From Lachnospiraceae bacterium UBA3310 (lineage in GTDB: Bacteria > Bacillota > Clostridia > Lachnospirales > Lachnospiraceae): DNA of 64,000 nucleotides. The notes under the pieces are model-generated. The model made no database searches and had not been told where the DNA came from. It saw only the letters and a list, made by a program, of their open reading frames with translations. This document shows positions 51,023 to 59,540 of the stretch, piece by piece. Within the stretch, counting starts at the first letter, position 1; every line of letters begins with the position of its first letter. The position numbers and the translations under genes were made by a program. The stretch covers positions 1 to 64,000 of the forward strand of contig DESQ01000028.1 in NCBI GenBank assembly GCA_002361355.1, in the 5' to 3' direction.

Positions 51023-51523
51023 CTAGAGGTAGGTAACATTCTCAATACCGCGGCTGAGTCCTGCAATGCCGGTGCGGGCAAGCTCCAGAATCTCATAGCC
51101 GTCCAGAACGGCGAGAAAAGCGTCAATCTTATCCTGATCGCCGATCAGTTCGATGGTGATGCTTCCGGGGGATACATCAACAGGATCCGCACGGTACGCG
51201 TTTGCTACCGCAAAAATATCAATACGGTCTCTGGCGGACTGCACTCTGACCTTGATCAGCGCAAGCTCCCTGTACACGCTCTCACCGGGTTTCAATTCCT
51301 TGATATCCCTCACATCCACAAGCTTTGCCACCTGCTTCTCAATCTGCTCCAGAATCTCGTCATCCCCGGAGGTGACGATGGTGATGCGGGTATAACGCGG
51401 ATCCGCCGTCACACCGGCGGTAATGCTGTCAATGTTGTAACCGCGTCTGGAAAACAGGCCTGCAATACGGCTCAGAACACCGGACGTATTATCAACCAAC
51501 AACTGAAAAACCTTTTTCTGCAT
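51023..51523 (-). CDS. ilvN: Acetolactate synthase small subunit (distal copy)
   Basis: This 166-residue regulatory subunit has an N-terminal ACT domain (~4-75: VFQLLVDNTSGVLSRIAGLFSRRGYNIDSI) and a C-terminal ALS_ss domain with FAVANAYRADPVDVSPGSITIEL. It mediates valine feedback on IlvB. This copy is more typical of IlvN/IlvH than the copy before it. It is separated from that copy by 108 bp. Confidence 0.94.
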   Translation of the reverse strand: MQKKVFQLLVDNTSGVLSRIAGLFSRRGYNIDSITAGVTADPRYTRITIVTSGDDEILEQIEKQVAKLVDVRDIKELKPGESVYRELALIKVRVQSARDRIDIFAVANAYRADPVDVSPGSITIELIGDQDKIDAFLAVLDGYEILELARTGIAGLSRGIENVTYL

Positions 51524-51631
51524 GCAATCACACCTTTCTTACCGTAACTCTTCGGCATAAACACTGTCAATAATTGTAGCAACTTAAGGGGAAAAAGTCA
51601 ACTGCATCGTCAGGAAATGGCGTTCCTATCC

Positions 51632-52123
51632 CTACTGTTCTTCCGCCTCTAAACATTTTTGCAGCGCAAGCGTTCCCGTGCGGGCAAGTTCCACGATGCT
51701 CACGCCCTTCATCATGCTGATAAAAAGCCGGATCCGCTCCGGCACGTCACAGATTTGGATGATAAACATATTCTTTGACATATCCACGATATCCGCATGC
51801 ATGATATCGCAGGTCTCCATGATATCCCGCCTGTTATTCTTGTTATATTTTACTTTCATCAGCATCAGTTCACGGCTCACGCTCACCGGCTCGTCAAAGG
51901 TCTTTACCTTGATCACGTCGATCTTTTTGTTGAGCTGCTTCTCGATCTGCTCGATTGTCCGCTCGTCTCCGTTGCTCACCACAGTCATGCGGGATACGGT
52001 GGCATCCTCCGTCTCGCCCACCGCCAGGGATTCAATATTAAAACACCTTCTGGAAAACAGGCCTGCTACCTTGCACAGCACACCTGATCTGTTTTCTACC
52101 AATACGGAATATATTTTTTTCAC
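51632..52123 (-). CDS. ilvN: Acetolactate synthase small subunit (proximal copy)
   Basis: This 163-residue second regulatory subunit has an ACT domain (IYSVLVENRSGVLCKVAGLFSRRCFNIESL) and a more divergent C-terminal half (MHADIVDMSKNMFIIQICDVPERIRLFISMM). It is encoded 11 bp downstream of ilvB, so it is probably the primary partner. Two different small subunits with one large subunit imply alternative feedback control. Confidence 0.92.
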   Translation of the reverse strand: MKKIYSVLVENRSGVLCKVAGLFSRRCFNIESLAVGETEDATVSRMTVVSNGDERTIEQIEKQLNKKIDVIKVKTFDEPVSVSRELMLMKVKYNKNNRRDIMETCDIMHADIVDMSKNMFIIQICDVPERIRLFISMMKGVSIVELARTGTLALQKCLEAEEQ

Positions 52124-52134
52124 GTTATCCTCCT

Positions 52135-53748
52135 TTATACGAGATCCATGGGATCAATCAGGCACTCCAAAAGCACCGACTCATCCTTCTCCAAAAAGGC
52201 ACGAATTGTCTCCTCCACGCCCTCCATGTCGGTCTGTCTCATAAACCGCAGGCCGTAAGCCGCCGAGAGCTTAGAAAGATCCGGGCTTCCCGACAGATCT
52301 ACCACAGAGTAATTGTCCTTGTAGGTGTAATGCTGGTATTGCCGCACCATGCCAAGATAATTGTTTTTCAATACGATGATCTTGACGGGTATGTCAAACT
52401 GCCGCATGGTGGCAAGTTCCATCATGGACATCTGGAAAGAACCGTCCCCGCAGACTGCCACCACCTGCCGCTTTCTGTCAGCAAGCTTTGCTCCCATCGC
52501 CGCCGGAATGGAATATCCCATAGTGCCCATGCCGCCGGTTGTAAGGAACCGTCCTTTCTTTACGATATGATACCCGCATGACCAGATCTGGTTCTGTCCC
52601 ACATCCGCCACATAGACTGCGTCCTCCTCCATGGCATGGGAAAGCTGTGTGATAAAGGCCGCCGGATCCACATAGGCAGGATTGGGCCTGCGCACAGGCT
52701 GCATGGTGTCGCGGTAAGTGTCAAGCGTCCGGATCCACTCTCCATGATCGCAGGAAAATTCCTCCGTCTCCACATCCTCAAAAATATGTTTCGCGTCTCC
52801 CACCAGAGGAATCGCAGGCCCCACGTTTTTACCGATCTCCGCGGGATCCACATCAATGTGGACGAGCACTTTGTTCTCCGTAATCAAATCCGGCTGGTTG
52901 ACCGCCCTGTCAGCCACCCGCGCGCCCACCATGAGCAGCAGGTCAGATTCGTTCATAGCGCGGTTGGCATAAGGCTTTCCGTTATTTCCCACCATGCCAT
53001 AGTACATGGGATGTTCGGTTGGCATGGCGCCGATTCCCATCATGGTAGAAACCACCGGAATCTGATGCTTCTCGGCGAAAGCGCGAAGATCTCCCTCCGC
53101 CTGACTTAAGAGCACGCCGCCTCCGGCGCAGATAAGGGGACGTTTTGCCCTGTCAAGCTCCTTCACGACCTTCTTGATCTGGGCCATGTTTCCCTTCACC
53201 GTTGGTTTGTAGGTGCGCATGTTCACCTCGTCCGGGTATTTGAATTTTCCGACGGGCGCATTCTGCACGTCGATGGGTATATCAATGAGCACCGGCCCTT
53301 TGCGGCCTGTGGACGCCAGATGAAAAGCCTCCTTGAAAATCTGCGGGATATCCGCCGCATCCTTCACCAGATAGCTGTATTTGACAAAAGACTCCACCGC
53401 ACCGGTGATATCCGCCTCCTGAAACACATCGGAGCCAAGCAGTTCGCTGTTTACCTGCCCGGTAATACATACAAGCGGAATGCTGTCCGCAAAGGCGGTG
53501 GCAATGCCCGTGATCAGGTTGGTGGCGCCGGGGCCGGAAGTCACCGCACACACGCCGACCTTTCCGGAAACCCTCGCAAGGCCGCTGGCCGCGTGGGCCG
53601 CATTCTGTTCCGTGCGAATCAGAATCGTTTGGATATCGGATTCCAGGATACTGTTATAGAAGGGGCATATCGCCACACCCGGATAGCCGAACACATAGTC
53701 GACGCCCTCCGCCTCCAGACATTTTACAATTGCATCTGCACCTATCAT
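52135..53748 (-). CDS. ilvB: Acetolactate synthase large subunit
   Basis: This 537-residue ThDP enzyme has the catalytic Glu in IRTEQNAAHAASGLARVSG (residues ~45-63) and the ThDP-Mg motif GDGSFQMSMMELATMRQF...KNNYLG near the C-terminus. FAD-binding and central domains are intact. It condenses pyruvate to acetolactate for valine and leucine. AGAGAGG lies before the ATG. It is translated just after metH (12 bp). Confidence 0.95.
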   Translation of the reverse strand: MIGADAIVKCLEAEGVDYVFGYPGVAICPFYNSILESDIQTILIRTEQNAAHAASGLARVSGKVGVCAVTSGPGATNLITGIATAFADSIPLVCITGQVNSELLGSDVFQEADITGAVESFVKYSYLVKDAADIPQIFKEAFHLASTGRKGPVLIDIPIDVQNAPVGKFKYPDEVNMRTYKPTVKGNMAQIKKVVKELDRAKRPLICAGGGVLLSQAEGDLRAFAEKHQIPVVSTMMGIGAMPTEHPMYYGMVGNNGKPYANRAMNESDLLLMVGARVADRAVNQPDLITENKVLVHIDVDPAEIGKNVGPAIPLVGDAKHIFEDVETEEFSCDHGEWIRTLDTYRDTMQPVRRPNPAYVDPAAFITQLSHAMEEDAVYVADVGQNQIWSCGYHIVKKGRFLTTGGMGTMGYSIPAAMGAKLADRKRQVVAVCGDGSFQMSMMELATMRQFDIPVKIIVLKNNYLGMVRQYQHYTYKDNYSVVDLSGSPDLSKLSAAYGLRFMRQTDMEGVEETIRAFLEKDESVLLECLIDPMDLV

Positions 53749-53760
53749 AATCTATCCTCT

Positions 53761-56220
53761 CTACTCTTCTATTTGTAAGATTCTCTTTGTCAGTTTCACG
53801 GCCTCCGCCGCGTCCTTGGAGTAGCCGTCCGCACCGATCTCGTCCGCATACTCCTGCGTGATCACCGCGCCGCCCACGATAATCTTGGCGTCCACCTGTT
53901 GTTTTTTCGCGTAGTCGATCACATGACGCATCTGCTGCATGGTGGTTGTCATCAGCGCGGAGAGCGCGATCACCTGCGCGTTGTGTTCCCTCGCCGCCTC
54001 GATGATCCTTTCCTTCGGCACATCCTTGCCAAGATCAATCACATGAAAGCCGTAATTTTTTAACATCAACGCCACCAGATTTTTCCCAATGTCGTGAATA
54101 TCTCCCTCCACCGTGGCGATCACCACGGTCGGCATATTTTCCCCGGTGTTTTCCTGTAACAGAATGGGCTCCATATATTCGATAGACGCCTTCATCGCCT
54201 CCGCGCTGGCAATCAACTGGGGCAGGAAATACTTGCCTTTATCAAACAGTTCCCCCACTTCGTTTATGGCAGGAAGAAGGATCTCATCCAAAAGAGCCTT
54301 TGCTTCCAGGCCCTGATCAAGCGCCTTTTTCGTATCTTCTACAATACTGTCACGGTTGCCCTTTAAAACGTCCGCGCGAAGCCTGTCCGCGGGGGTCAGA
54401 GCCGCCGTCTCCTTCACCGGCTGGTTCAAACGGATGCCCGTCTCTTTTTTTGCCGTCTCTGAAAGCGCCTCACGCTTTTCTCTCACCGCATCCATGAGCT
54501 GAATATAACGGATGTCCGCACTTTCTTTATTTAAGAGCAGATCAGAGGCAAAAGCACAGCTCATCAGAAGCTCCTGGGAGGGATTGGCGATAGCCATGGT
54601 AAGCCCCTCGCGGATCGCCATGGTGAGAAAAGTGGCGTTTACAAAACTTCTCTCCGGCAGGCCAAAGGAAATATTGGAAAGGCCGCAGATGGTCGCAAGC
54701 CCTTTCCCTTTACAGTAACGGATCGTTTCAAGCGTCTCTATGGCGGCGTTTTTATTTGCGCCCACAGTGGCCACCAGGCCGTCCACCACAATATCCTCTT
54801 TTGTCAGTCCAAGGGTATAGGCCCGCTCCTCTACCGCTTCTATGATGCTTATTTTTTCGTTCAGATCCTTCGGCAGCCCCTCGTCAGATAAGGGCAGTAA
54901 AATAAACATGGCCCCATACTTTTTCGCGATGGGAAGCAGGGAGTCCACCTTTTCCTTTTCGTAGGAAATGGAATTGATCAGCGCACGGCCCGGATATCTG
55001 CGAAGCGCCGCCTCCAAAACATCCACGTGGCTGGAATCAATGGAAAGGGGAAGGCTTGTGACACTGCTTACGGTTTCGACCGCTTTTAGCATCATCGCCT
55101 TCTCGTCAATGCCGCTCATGCCCATATTCACGTCAAGCACTCCCGCACCGCAGGCCTCCTGCGACTCGGCAAACTCTGTCACAAGCTCCATGGAGCCTTC
55201 TTTTAACGCTGCCTGCAGCTTTTTTTTCCCTGTGGGGTTGATACGCTCGCCGACAATGATAAAAGGATCCTCTAAACCAAATGAGAGCGTCCGCCGCTCG
55301 CTGGTCAAAAAACGTTTCACAGGCTTCTTTCGTGCTGCAGGCGGCATATCTCCCACAGCGTTTTTTAAAGCCCTGATATAATCCGGGGCCGTACCGCAGC
55401 AGCCGCCGACCACGGAAGCGCCCGCCAGAACAAGTTCCCGCATATGGCGGCCAAACTCCTCCGCCTCCATATCGTAAACCGTGTTTCCCTCCGCGTCCAG
55501 AGACGGAAGACCTGCGTTTGGCTTGGCAATAATGGGAATCGCAGTCACTTCCGCCATGCGCTGCACTGTCTCTACCATCTTATCAGGCCCGGTGGAGCAG
55601 TTCGTGCCCACAGCCGCCACGCCGAGACTCTCCAGCACGATCGCTGCCGTCACCGCATCGGTGCCAAAGAGTGTCCTCCCGTCCGCCTCAAAAGTGAGCG
55701 TAGCCATCACCGCGAGATCACAGACTTCCTTCGCGGCAATCACAGCCGCCCTGGTCTCCTGCAAACTCATCATGGTCTCTATCACTAAGAGATCCACTCC
55801 CGCCTCTGCCAGATAACCAATCTGCTCTTTATAAACGGCAACCAATTCCTCAAAATCAAGCTTTCCCACCGGGGCGAGCTGTTCTCCTGTCATGGTCAGA
55901 TCGCCTGCGACAAAGGCTTTTTCCCCCACAGCCTCCTTAGAGAGCGCCACAAGATCGCGGTTCATCTGCGCGATCTGTCCTTCCAGCCCGTATTCTCTCA
56001 GCTTGATCCGATTGGCCGTAAAGGTTGGCGCATAGACAATCTGACTGCCGGCATCCACAAACTCTCTTTGCAGTGCGATCATGATCTCCCTGTGTTCCAA
56101 AATCCACTGCTCCGGACATACGCCCGCAGGCATCCCTCTCCTTTGCAGATTAGAGCCTGTCGCGCCGTCCAGAAAGATGGGGGCATCCTTGATTAACGCC
56201 TGAAATTCCTGTCTGTTCAT
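53761..56220 (-). CDS. metH: Cobalamin-dependent methionine synthase (MetH, without reactivation domain)
   Basis: This 819-residue protein has a homocysteine-binding domain (~1-290, zinc cysteines in NCSTGP and VVGGCCGTAP), a pterin/methyl-THF domain (~320-580, VGERINPTGKKKLQAALKEG), the cobalamin cap (~610-690) and a B12 Rossmann domain with EGDIHDIGKNLVALML (~713-728). The C-terminal AdoMet activation domain of E. coli MetH is missing, as in many Clostridia. It transfers a methyl group to homocysteine. It is in the ilv operon. Confidence 0.93.
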   Translation of the reverse strand: MNRQEFQALIKDAPIFLDGATGSNLQRRGMPAGVCPEQWILEHREIMIALQREFVDAGSQIVYAPTFTANRIKLREYGLEGQIAQMNRDLVALSKEAVGEKAFVAGDLTMTGEQLAPVGKLDFEELVAVYKEQIGYLAEAGVDLLVIETMMSLQETRAAVIAAKEVCDLAVMATLTFEADGRTLFGTDAVTAAIVLESLGVAAVGTNCSTGPDKMVETVQRMAEVTAIPIIAKPNAGLPSLDAEGNTVYDMEAEEFGRHMRELVLAGASVVGGCCGTAPDYIRALKNAVGDMPPAARKKPVKRFLTSERRTLSFGLEDPFIIVGERINPTGKKKLQAALKEGSMELVTEFAESQEACGAGVLDVNMGMSGIDEKAMMLKAVETVSSVTSLPLSIDSSHVDVLEAALRRYPGRALINSISYEKEKVDSLLPIAKKYGAMFILLPLSDEGLPKDLNEKISIIEAVEERAYTLGLTKEDIVVDGLVATVGANKNAAIETLETIRYCKGKGLATICGLSNISFGLPERSFVNATFLTMAIREGLTMAIANPSQELLMSCAFASDLLLNKESADIRYIQLMDAVREKREALSETAKKETGIRLNQPVKETAALTPADRLRADVLKGNRDSIVEDTKKALDQGLEAKALLDEILLPAINEVGELFDKGKYFLPQLIASAEAMKASIEYMEPILLQENTGENMPTVVIATVEGDIHDIGKNLVALMLKNYGFHVIDLGKDVPKERIIEAAREHNAQVIALSALMTTTMQQMRHVIDYAKKQQVDAKIIVGGAVITQEYADEIGADGYSKDAAEAVKLTKRILQIEE

Positions 56221-56862
56221 TTATTCTTCCCCCGCTTCCGAAGGATCAACATAGAAAACCGTGTCGTCCGTGTCAAAATTATCCTCCGGCACTTCCTCCC
56301 CGCCTTCCGCGTCTGTGTCTTCTATCCCTGTATCCTCTGTATCCGGTGTCTCCTCCTCGTCATCCTTGTTAAGATACCCGCCGCCCAGAAGCGCGTTCTC
56401 CTCCGTATAGGTGACACCCTCCCCCTCCGGGATCTCGCCATGCAGGATCGTTATAATATGCTGGAGGCGCACGTTGGTTCTGTCATAATATTCGAGCGCT
56501 GCCTCATAGGAGGGCTCGTCAAAGGATTCCCCTTCATATGCGGTGTGAAAAAGAGACACGGCTTCCTTCATATTTTCATCCGCTTCATCCGCAAGACTTT
56601 CCACCGCCGAAAACTGATCCGGCACTTCAAGGCCCGCCATCCACTCGATATCCTCCGCAAAAGCATCCAGATACCCCAAAAGTTCGGTCACCTTTGTATC
56701 AGAATCCTGATCAATGGCATTCATCTTGTCATTATACTCAGCCGCCCGTTCAAAGAAAGTGTTCATATCTTCCTGATAGGCAGTCAGCGCCTCATCCTGT
56801 CCGCAGGCAGTAAGAAAAAGAGCAAGGAGAAGGCAGAAACCGGTCATTTTGTATTTTGTCAA
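56221..56862 (-). CDS. Lipoprotein with helical domain and acidic tail
   Basis: In this 213-residue protein the signal peptide ends in the lipobox LTAC (Cys at residue 20). A helical ~125-residue domain follows (YQEDMNTFFERAAEYNDKMNAIDQDSDTKV...) and then a low-complexity Asp/Glu-rich tail (~168-213). It starts at TTG with CGGAGG upstream, or at the ATG five codons later. The family is unknown; similar MDN-type lipoproteins are seen in Lachnospiraceae. It is the first gene of the metH-ilv operon, adjacent to the metH start with no gap. Confidence 0.8.
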   Translation of the reverse strand: MTKYKMTGFCLLLALFLTACGQDEALTAYQEDMNTFFERAAEYNDKMNAIDQDSDTKVTELLGYLDAFAEDIEWMAGLEVPDQFSAVESLADEADENMKEAVSLFHTAYEGESFDEPSYEAALEYYDRTNVRLQHIITILHGEIPEGEGVTYTEENALLGGGYLNKDDEEETPDTEDTGIEDTDAEGGEEVPEDNFDTDDTVFYVDPSEAGEE

Positions 56863-56910
56863 AACTGATATCCTCCGAATGTAAAAAATTCATAAAACCT
56901 CTATTTAAAC

Positions 56911-56939
56911 ATAGTAATGATTTCTGTCCTTTTCGTCAA
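56911..56939 (-). promoter_or_regulatory. Promoter of the lipoprotein-metH-ilv operon
   Basis: TTGACG (56934-56939) and TACTAT (56911-56916) on the minus strand have a 17-bp spacer. No T-box, SAM or B12 riboswitch was found in the ~45-nt leader. Confidence 0.75.
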
Positions 56940-56956
56940 CCTTTTCTTATCAGCCG

Positions 56957-57175
56957 TTACAGTGTAATTTCACAGTCGGGCTCAACCTTCCTGCAAGCCT
57001 TCAAAACCGCTTTCATCACATTCTTTTCATCCGCCCCCTGCGCAAATTCCACCTTCATTTTCTGTGTCATAAAGCTCACCGTCGCTTCCACGACACCTTC
57101 TGTTTTTCTGGCTGCTTCCTGCATCTTCTCCGCACAGTTTGCGCAATCCACTTCAATCTGATACGTCTTTGTCAT
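56957..57175 (-). CDS. Heavy-metal-associated (HMA) domain protein
   Basis: This 72-residue CopZ/HMA-like protein has the metal-binding CxxC in VDCANCAEKM at residues ~9-15 and a ferredoxin-like fold. The ATG at 57175 overlaps the arsR stop (ATGA). It probably buffers or delivers a soft metal ion. Usually a P-type ATPase gene follows in this family arrangement; none is present here. Confidence 0.88.
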   Translation of the reverse strand: MTKTYQIEVDCANCAEKMQEAARKTEGVVEATVSFMTQKMKVEFAQGADEKNVMKAVLKACRKVEPDCEITL

Positions 57176-57483
57176 TTTCCTTCTCCTTCCATGATGTGAT
57201 CCATACCCATACTGAGAATAGAGCGTACATGCTCGTCGTCCAGAGAGTAAAAAACCGACTTTCCCTCTCTCCGGCTCTTCACCAGTTTCGCGGTTTTCAA
57301 AATCCGAAGCTGGTGGCTGACTGAGGACTGGCTCATCTGCAGACACCCGGCTATATCGTTGACACAAAGCTCCGTATCCAGCATGGCATACAAAATTCTG
57401 ATGCGGGTGGAATCCCCGAATATTTTAAAAAGCTCCGCCAGATCGAATATTGCTTTTTCCGTATATGCTTCTTCCACAACCAT
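57172..57483 (-). CDS. ArsR/SmtB-family metal sensor
   Basis: This 103-residue winged-helix repressor (FGDSTRIRILYAMLDTELCVNDIAGCLQMSQSSVSHQLRIL) has the ELCVND alpha-3 cysteine and C-terminal His/Asp ligands (DDEHVRSIL, MGMDHIM). These suggest a Cd/Pb or Zn sensor of the CadC/CzrA group. An operator-like repeat lies in front of the gene. It is co-translated with the HMA protein. Confidence 0.9.
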   Translation of the reverse strand: MVVEEAYTEKAIFDLAELFKIFGDSTRIRILYAMLDTELCVNDIAGCLQMSQSSVSHQLRILKTAKLVKSRREGKSVFYSLDDEHVRSILSMGMDHIMEGEGK

Positions 57484-57507
57484 CCTCCATTCCCAGTTTG
57501 ACTTAAT

Positions 57508-57527
57508 ATATGTTTAATTGTTCATAT
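57508..57527. promoter_or_regulatory. ArsR/SmtB-type operator
   Basis: ATATGTTTAATTGTTCATAT is an imperfect palindrome of the ATATGAACA-type recognised by SmtB/CzrA regulators, ~25 bp before arsR. Confidence 0.6.
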
Positions 57528-57557
57528 TTTAATATATAAACACCGTTTTGTCAATAT

Positions 57558-57588
57558 AAAAAGGGAGACCTGAAACAGATCTCCCTTT
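57558..57588. terminator. Terminator of the chemotaxis receptor gene
   Basis: AAAGGGAGA (57560-57568) and TCTCCCTTT (57580-57588) form a perfect 9-bp stem with A and T runs on both sides. Confidence 0.85.
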
Positions 57589-57627
57589 CCTTTTCTCTGA
57601 CTAATTTGGTCAAATCATAGAAGTCCA

Positions 57628-59343
57628 TTAAATCTTGAAGAACTCCACGTCCTCCTCCAGTTTCAGCGCCATCTCCTTCAATTCGCCGGCAGCCTCCGCC
57701 AACAGATTGATCGTAGCGTTCAACTCTTCCATAGAGGCATTCGTCTGCTGCGTGGATGCAGCATTCTGCTGTGATACTGCAGACAGATTCTGGATTACAT
57801 CCACAATCCTTGCTCTCTCGCTGTCACAATCCTGCGCCTGATCACTGATCATGTTAGATTCTTTTCTGGAGTTCTCGATGCCGTTGCTCACATCGCCAAA
57901 TTTCTCCTTGGTCTGTATCAACTTCTGCTGCTGTTCACCGATAGTTTCATTTACTTCCTTCATAATCTGAACGGAAGCCTCGGAATCCACTGTCAACTGA
58001 TGGATAATTTCCTCAATGGTCTTTGTAGACTGTGCAGAATCCTCGGAGAGCTTGGAAATCTGCGTAGCCACAACCGCAAAGCCTCTGCCCGCTTCACCGG
58101 CTCTCGCCGCCTCAATACTCGCATTCAGAGCAAGCAGACTTGTCTCGCTGGCAATGGATGCAATCAGGTTGACTGCTTCCTGAATCCGGGTTACGGACTC
58201 GTTCGTGGTGCGCACAGACTCTTCGATTTTCCTGATCGCATCCGTGGTCTTGTCATTGGATTCGCTCAGTTCATTGATAATTGCGGCAGATTCCACATCC
58301 GCTACATGCATCTGGTCGGAGAGAGCGTTCAACTCAGAAACGCTGGACACGATCTTCTCGATAATAGCGCCCATTCTGGCAACCTGTCCGGTAGCGTTCT
58401 CAATCTCCTCCGCCATGGATACGGCGCCCTTGGACACATCCTCAACGGCACTGCTGATCTCATCAGCTGTAGAAGAAGTCTGAGAGGCCATGGATTCCAG
58501 ATCGTTGCCCTGCTTTTTCAGGGTTTCGGTATTTTTCTTGATATCGCCGATGATATTCTGCAGCTCCTCTAACAGACACTGAACGGCATGTCCCATTTTA
58601 CCGATCTCATCGGTTCTTTTCAAAATTCTTTCGTTTACGGTCAGGTTCAGATCGCCTTCCGCCAGGGAAGAAAGCAGGCCTTCCGTCTGTACCACCACTT
58701 TTGCAATGGTGCTTGCGATCTTCACGCAGACAATCAGCGCGATAATAAGAATTAAAATAGCGATCCCCAGAATCATGAGAGAGCTCTGATTGATTCTGGC
58801 CGTAGCCTCAGCAGCGGGCTGTCCGGCAAACACCATACCCACACAGTTTCCGCTGGCATCAAGCGCCGGCATATAGAACGCATAATAAGTCTCGCCATTG
58901 ATGGTAACGTTGTCTGTCTCGTAGGTTTTCTTTTCCTTTAAAACGGTCTGGATCACCGCATCGGAAGCCTTCGTTCCGAGAATACGCTCTCCGGTATCTT
59001 TATCACGCAGAGAAGTCGCCCGTCTGGTATCGCCGTAGAAAATCGTCACATCCGCTGTACTTCCCTCCACGAAACTGTCAATGATATCCCCGTTTTCCGA
59101 AATATTGTAGTCACCCTTAAAAAGTATATCTCCCTCCATCCGGTAAGCGCCGGAATCCAGTGCGTCATAAGCAGCAAATACGCTCTGGCAAAGATTTTGA
59201 AGCCCTTCCATGGTGGTGTCATGCACCATAGCTCTCATTGTGTTTATGGCATAGACAGTAATACAGGCAACCATGATAACCATAGGAAGCACACAAAGCA
59301 TCACCAGTTGTGCCATAATACCTAATTTTTTCTGTTGTTTCAT
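57628..59343 (-). CDS. Methyl-accepting chemotaxis protein
   Basis: This 571-residue receptor has a transmembrane helix (~8-30), a single Cache-type extracytoplasmic domain (~35-185, with TYYAFYMPALDASGNCVGMVFAGQP), a second helix (~190-212), HAMP (~213-265) and a signalling domain. The signalling hairpin is conserved (ASETSLLALNASIEAARAGEAGRGFAVVA). Its ligand is unknown. The last residues do not form a CheR-binding pentapeptide. The promoter and a structured leader lie upstream. Confidence 0.93.
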   Translation of the reverse strand: MKQQKKLGIMAQLVMLCVLPMVIMVACITVYAINTMRAMVHDTTMEGLQNLCQSVFAAYDALDSGAYRMEGDILFKGDYNISENGDIIDSFVEGSTADVTIFYGDTRRATSLRDKDTGERILGTKASDAVIQTVLKEKKTYETDNVTINGETYYAFYMPALDASGNCVGMVFAGQPAAEATARINQSSLMILGIAILILIIALIVCVKIASTIAKVVVQTEGLLSSLAEGDLNLTVNERILKRTDEIGKMGHAVQCLLEELQNIIGDIKKNTETLKKQGNDLESMASQTSSTADEISSAVEDVSKGAVSMAEEIENATGQVARMGAIIEKIVSSVSELNALSDQMHVADVESAAIINELSESNDKTTDAIRKIEESVRTTNESVTRIQEAVNLIASIASETSLLALNASIEAARAGEAGRGFAVVATQISKLSEDSAQSTKTIEEIIHQLTVDSEASVQIMKEVNETIGEQQQKLIQTKEKFGDVSNGIENSRKESNMISDQAQDCDSERARIVDVIQNLSAVSQQNAASTQQTNASMEELNATINLLAEAAGELKEMALKLEEDVEFFKI

Positions 59344-59470
59344 TTTCCCTTCTCCTATCCCTTCAGTATCTGAATTTTACCCCCCCTACGATTTTTGGCA
59401 GATAAAACAGCCGAAAACCGTTGGATTCAACCGCTTCCCCGAGTCTTTGCGACAGCAGTCAAATGGTGTT
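59344..59470 (-). ncRNA. Structured leader of the chemotaxis gene, possible c-di-GMP-I riboswitch
   Basis: The ~120-nt 5' UTR contains GTCGCAAAGACTCGGGG and a later GGCTGTTTTATCTGCC, which recall the GACGCAAAGCC...GGG and final stem of GEMM/c-di-GMP-I riboswitches that often precede clostridial chemotaxis genes. The resemblance is partial and I could not confirm the full secondary structure by eye. The leader ends with AGGAGAAGG before the ATG. Confidence 0.3.
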
Positions 59471-59474
59471 TTTC

Positions 59475-59503
59475 ATTATAACATAAACAGAAAAAATTTG
59501 AAA
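59475..59503 (-). promoter_or_regulatory. Promoter of the chemotaxis receptor gene
   Basis: TTTCAA (59498-59503) and TATAAT (59475-59480) on the minus strand have a 17-bp spacer. Confidence 0.7.
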
Positions 59504-59540
59504 GCTAAAAATATACAAAAATTGCAAAAAAACATACAAA

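Noticed and set aside
53749..56956. T-box or SAM riboswitch ahead of metH or ilvB
   Set aside because: No AGGGTGGNACCGCG-type motif or SAM-box core was found; the intergenic spaces are too short except at the operon promoter.
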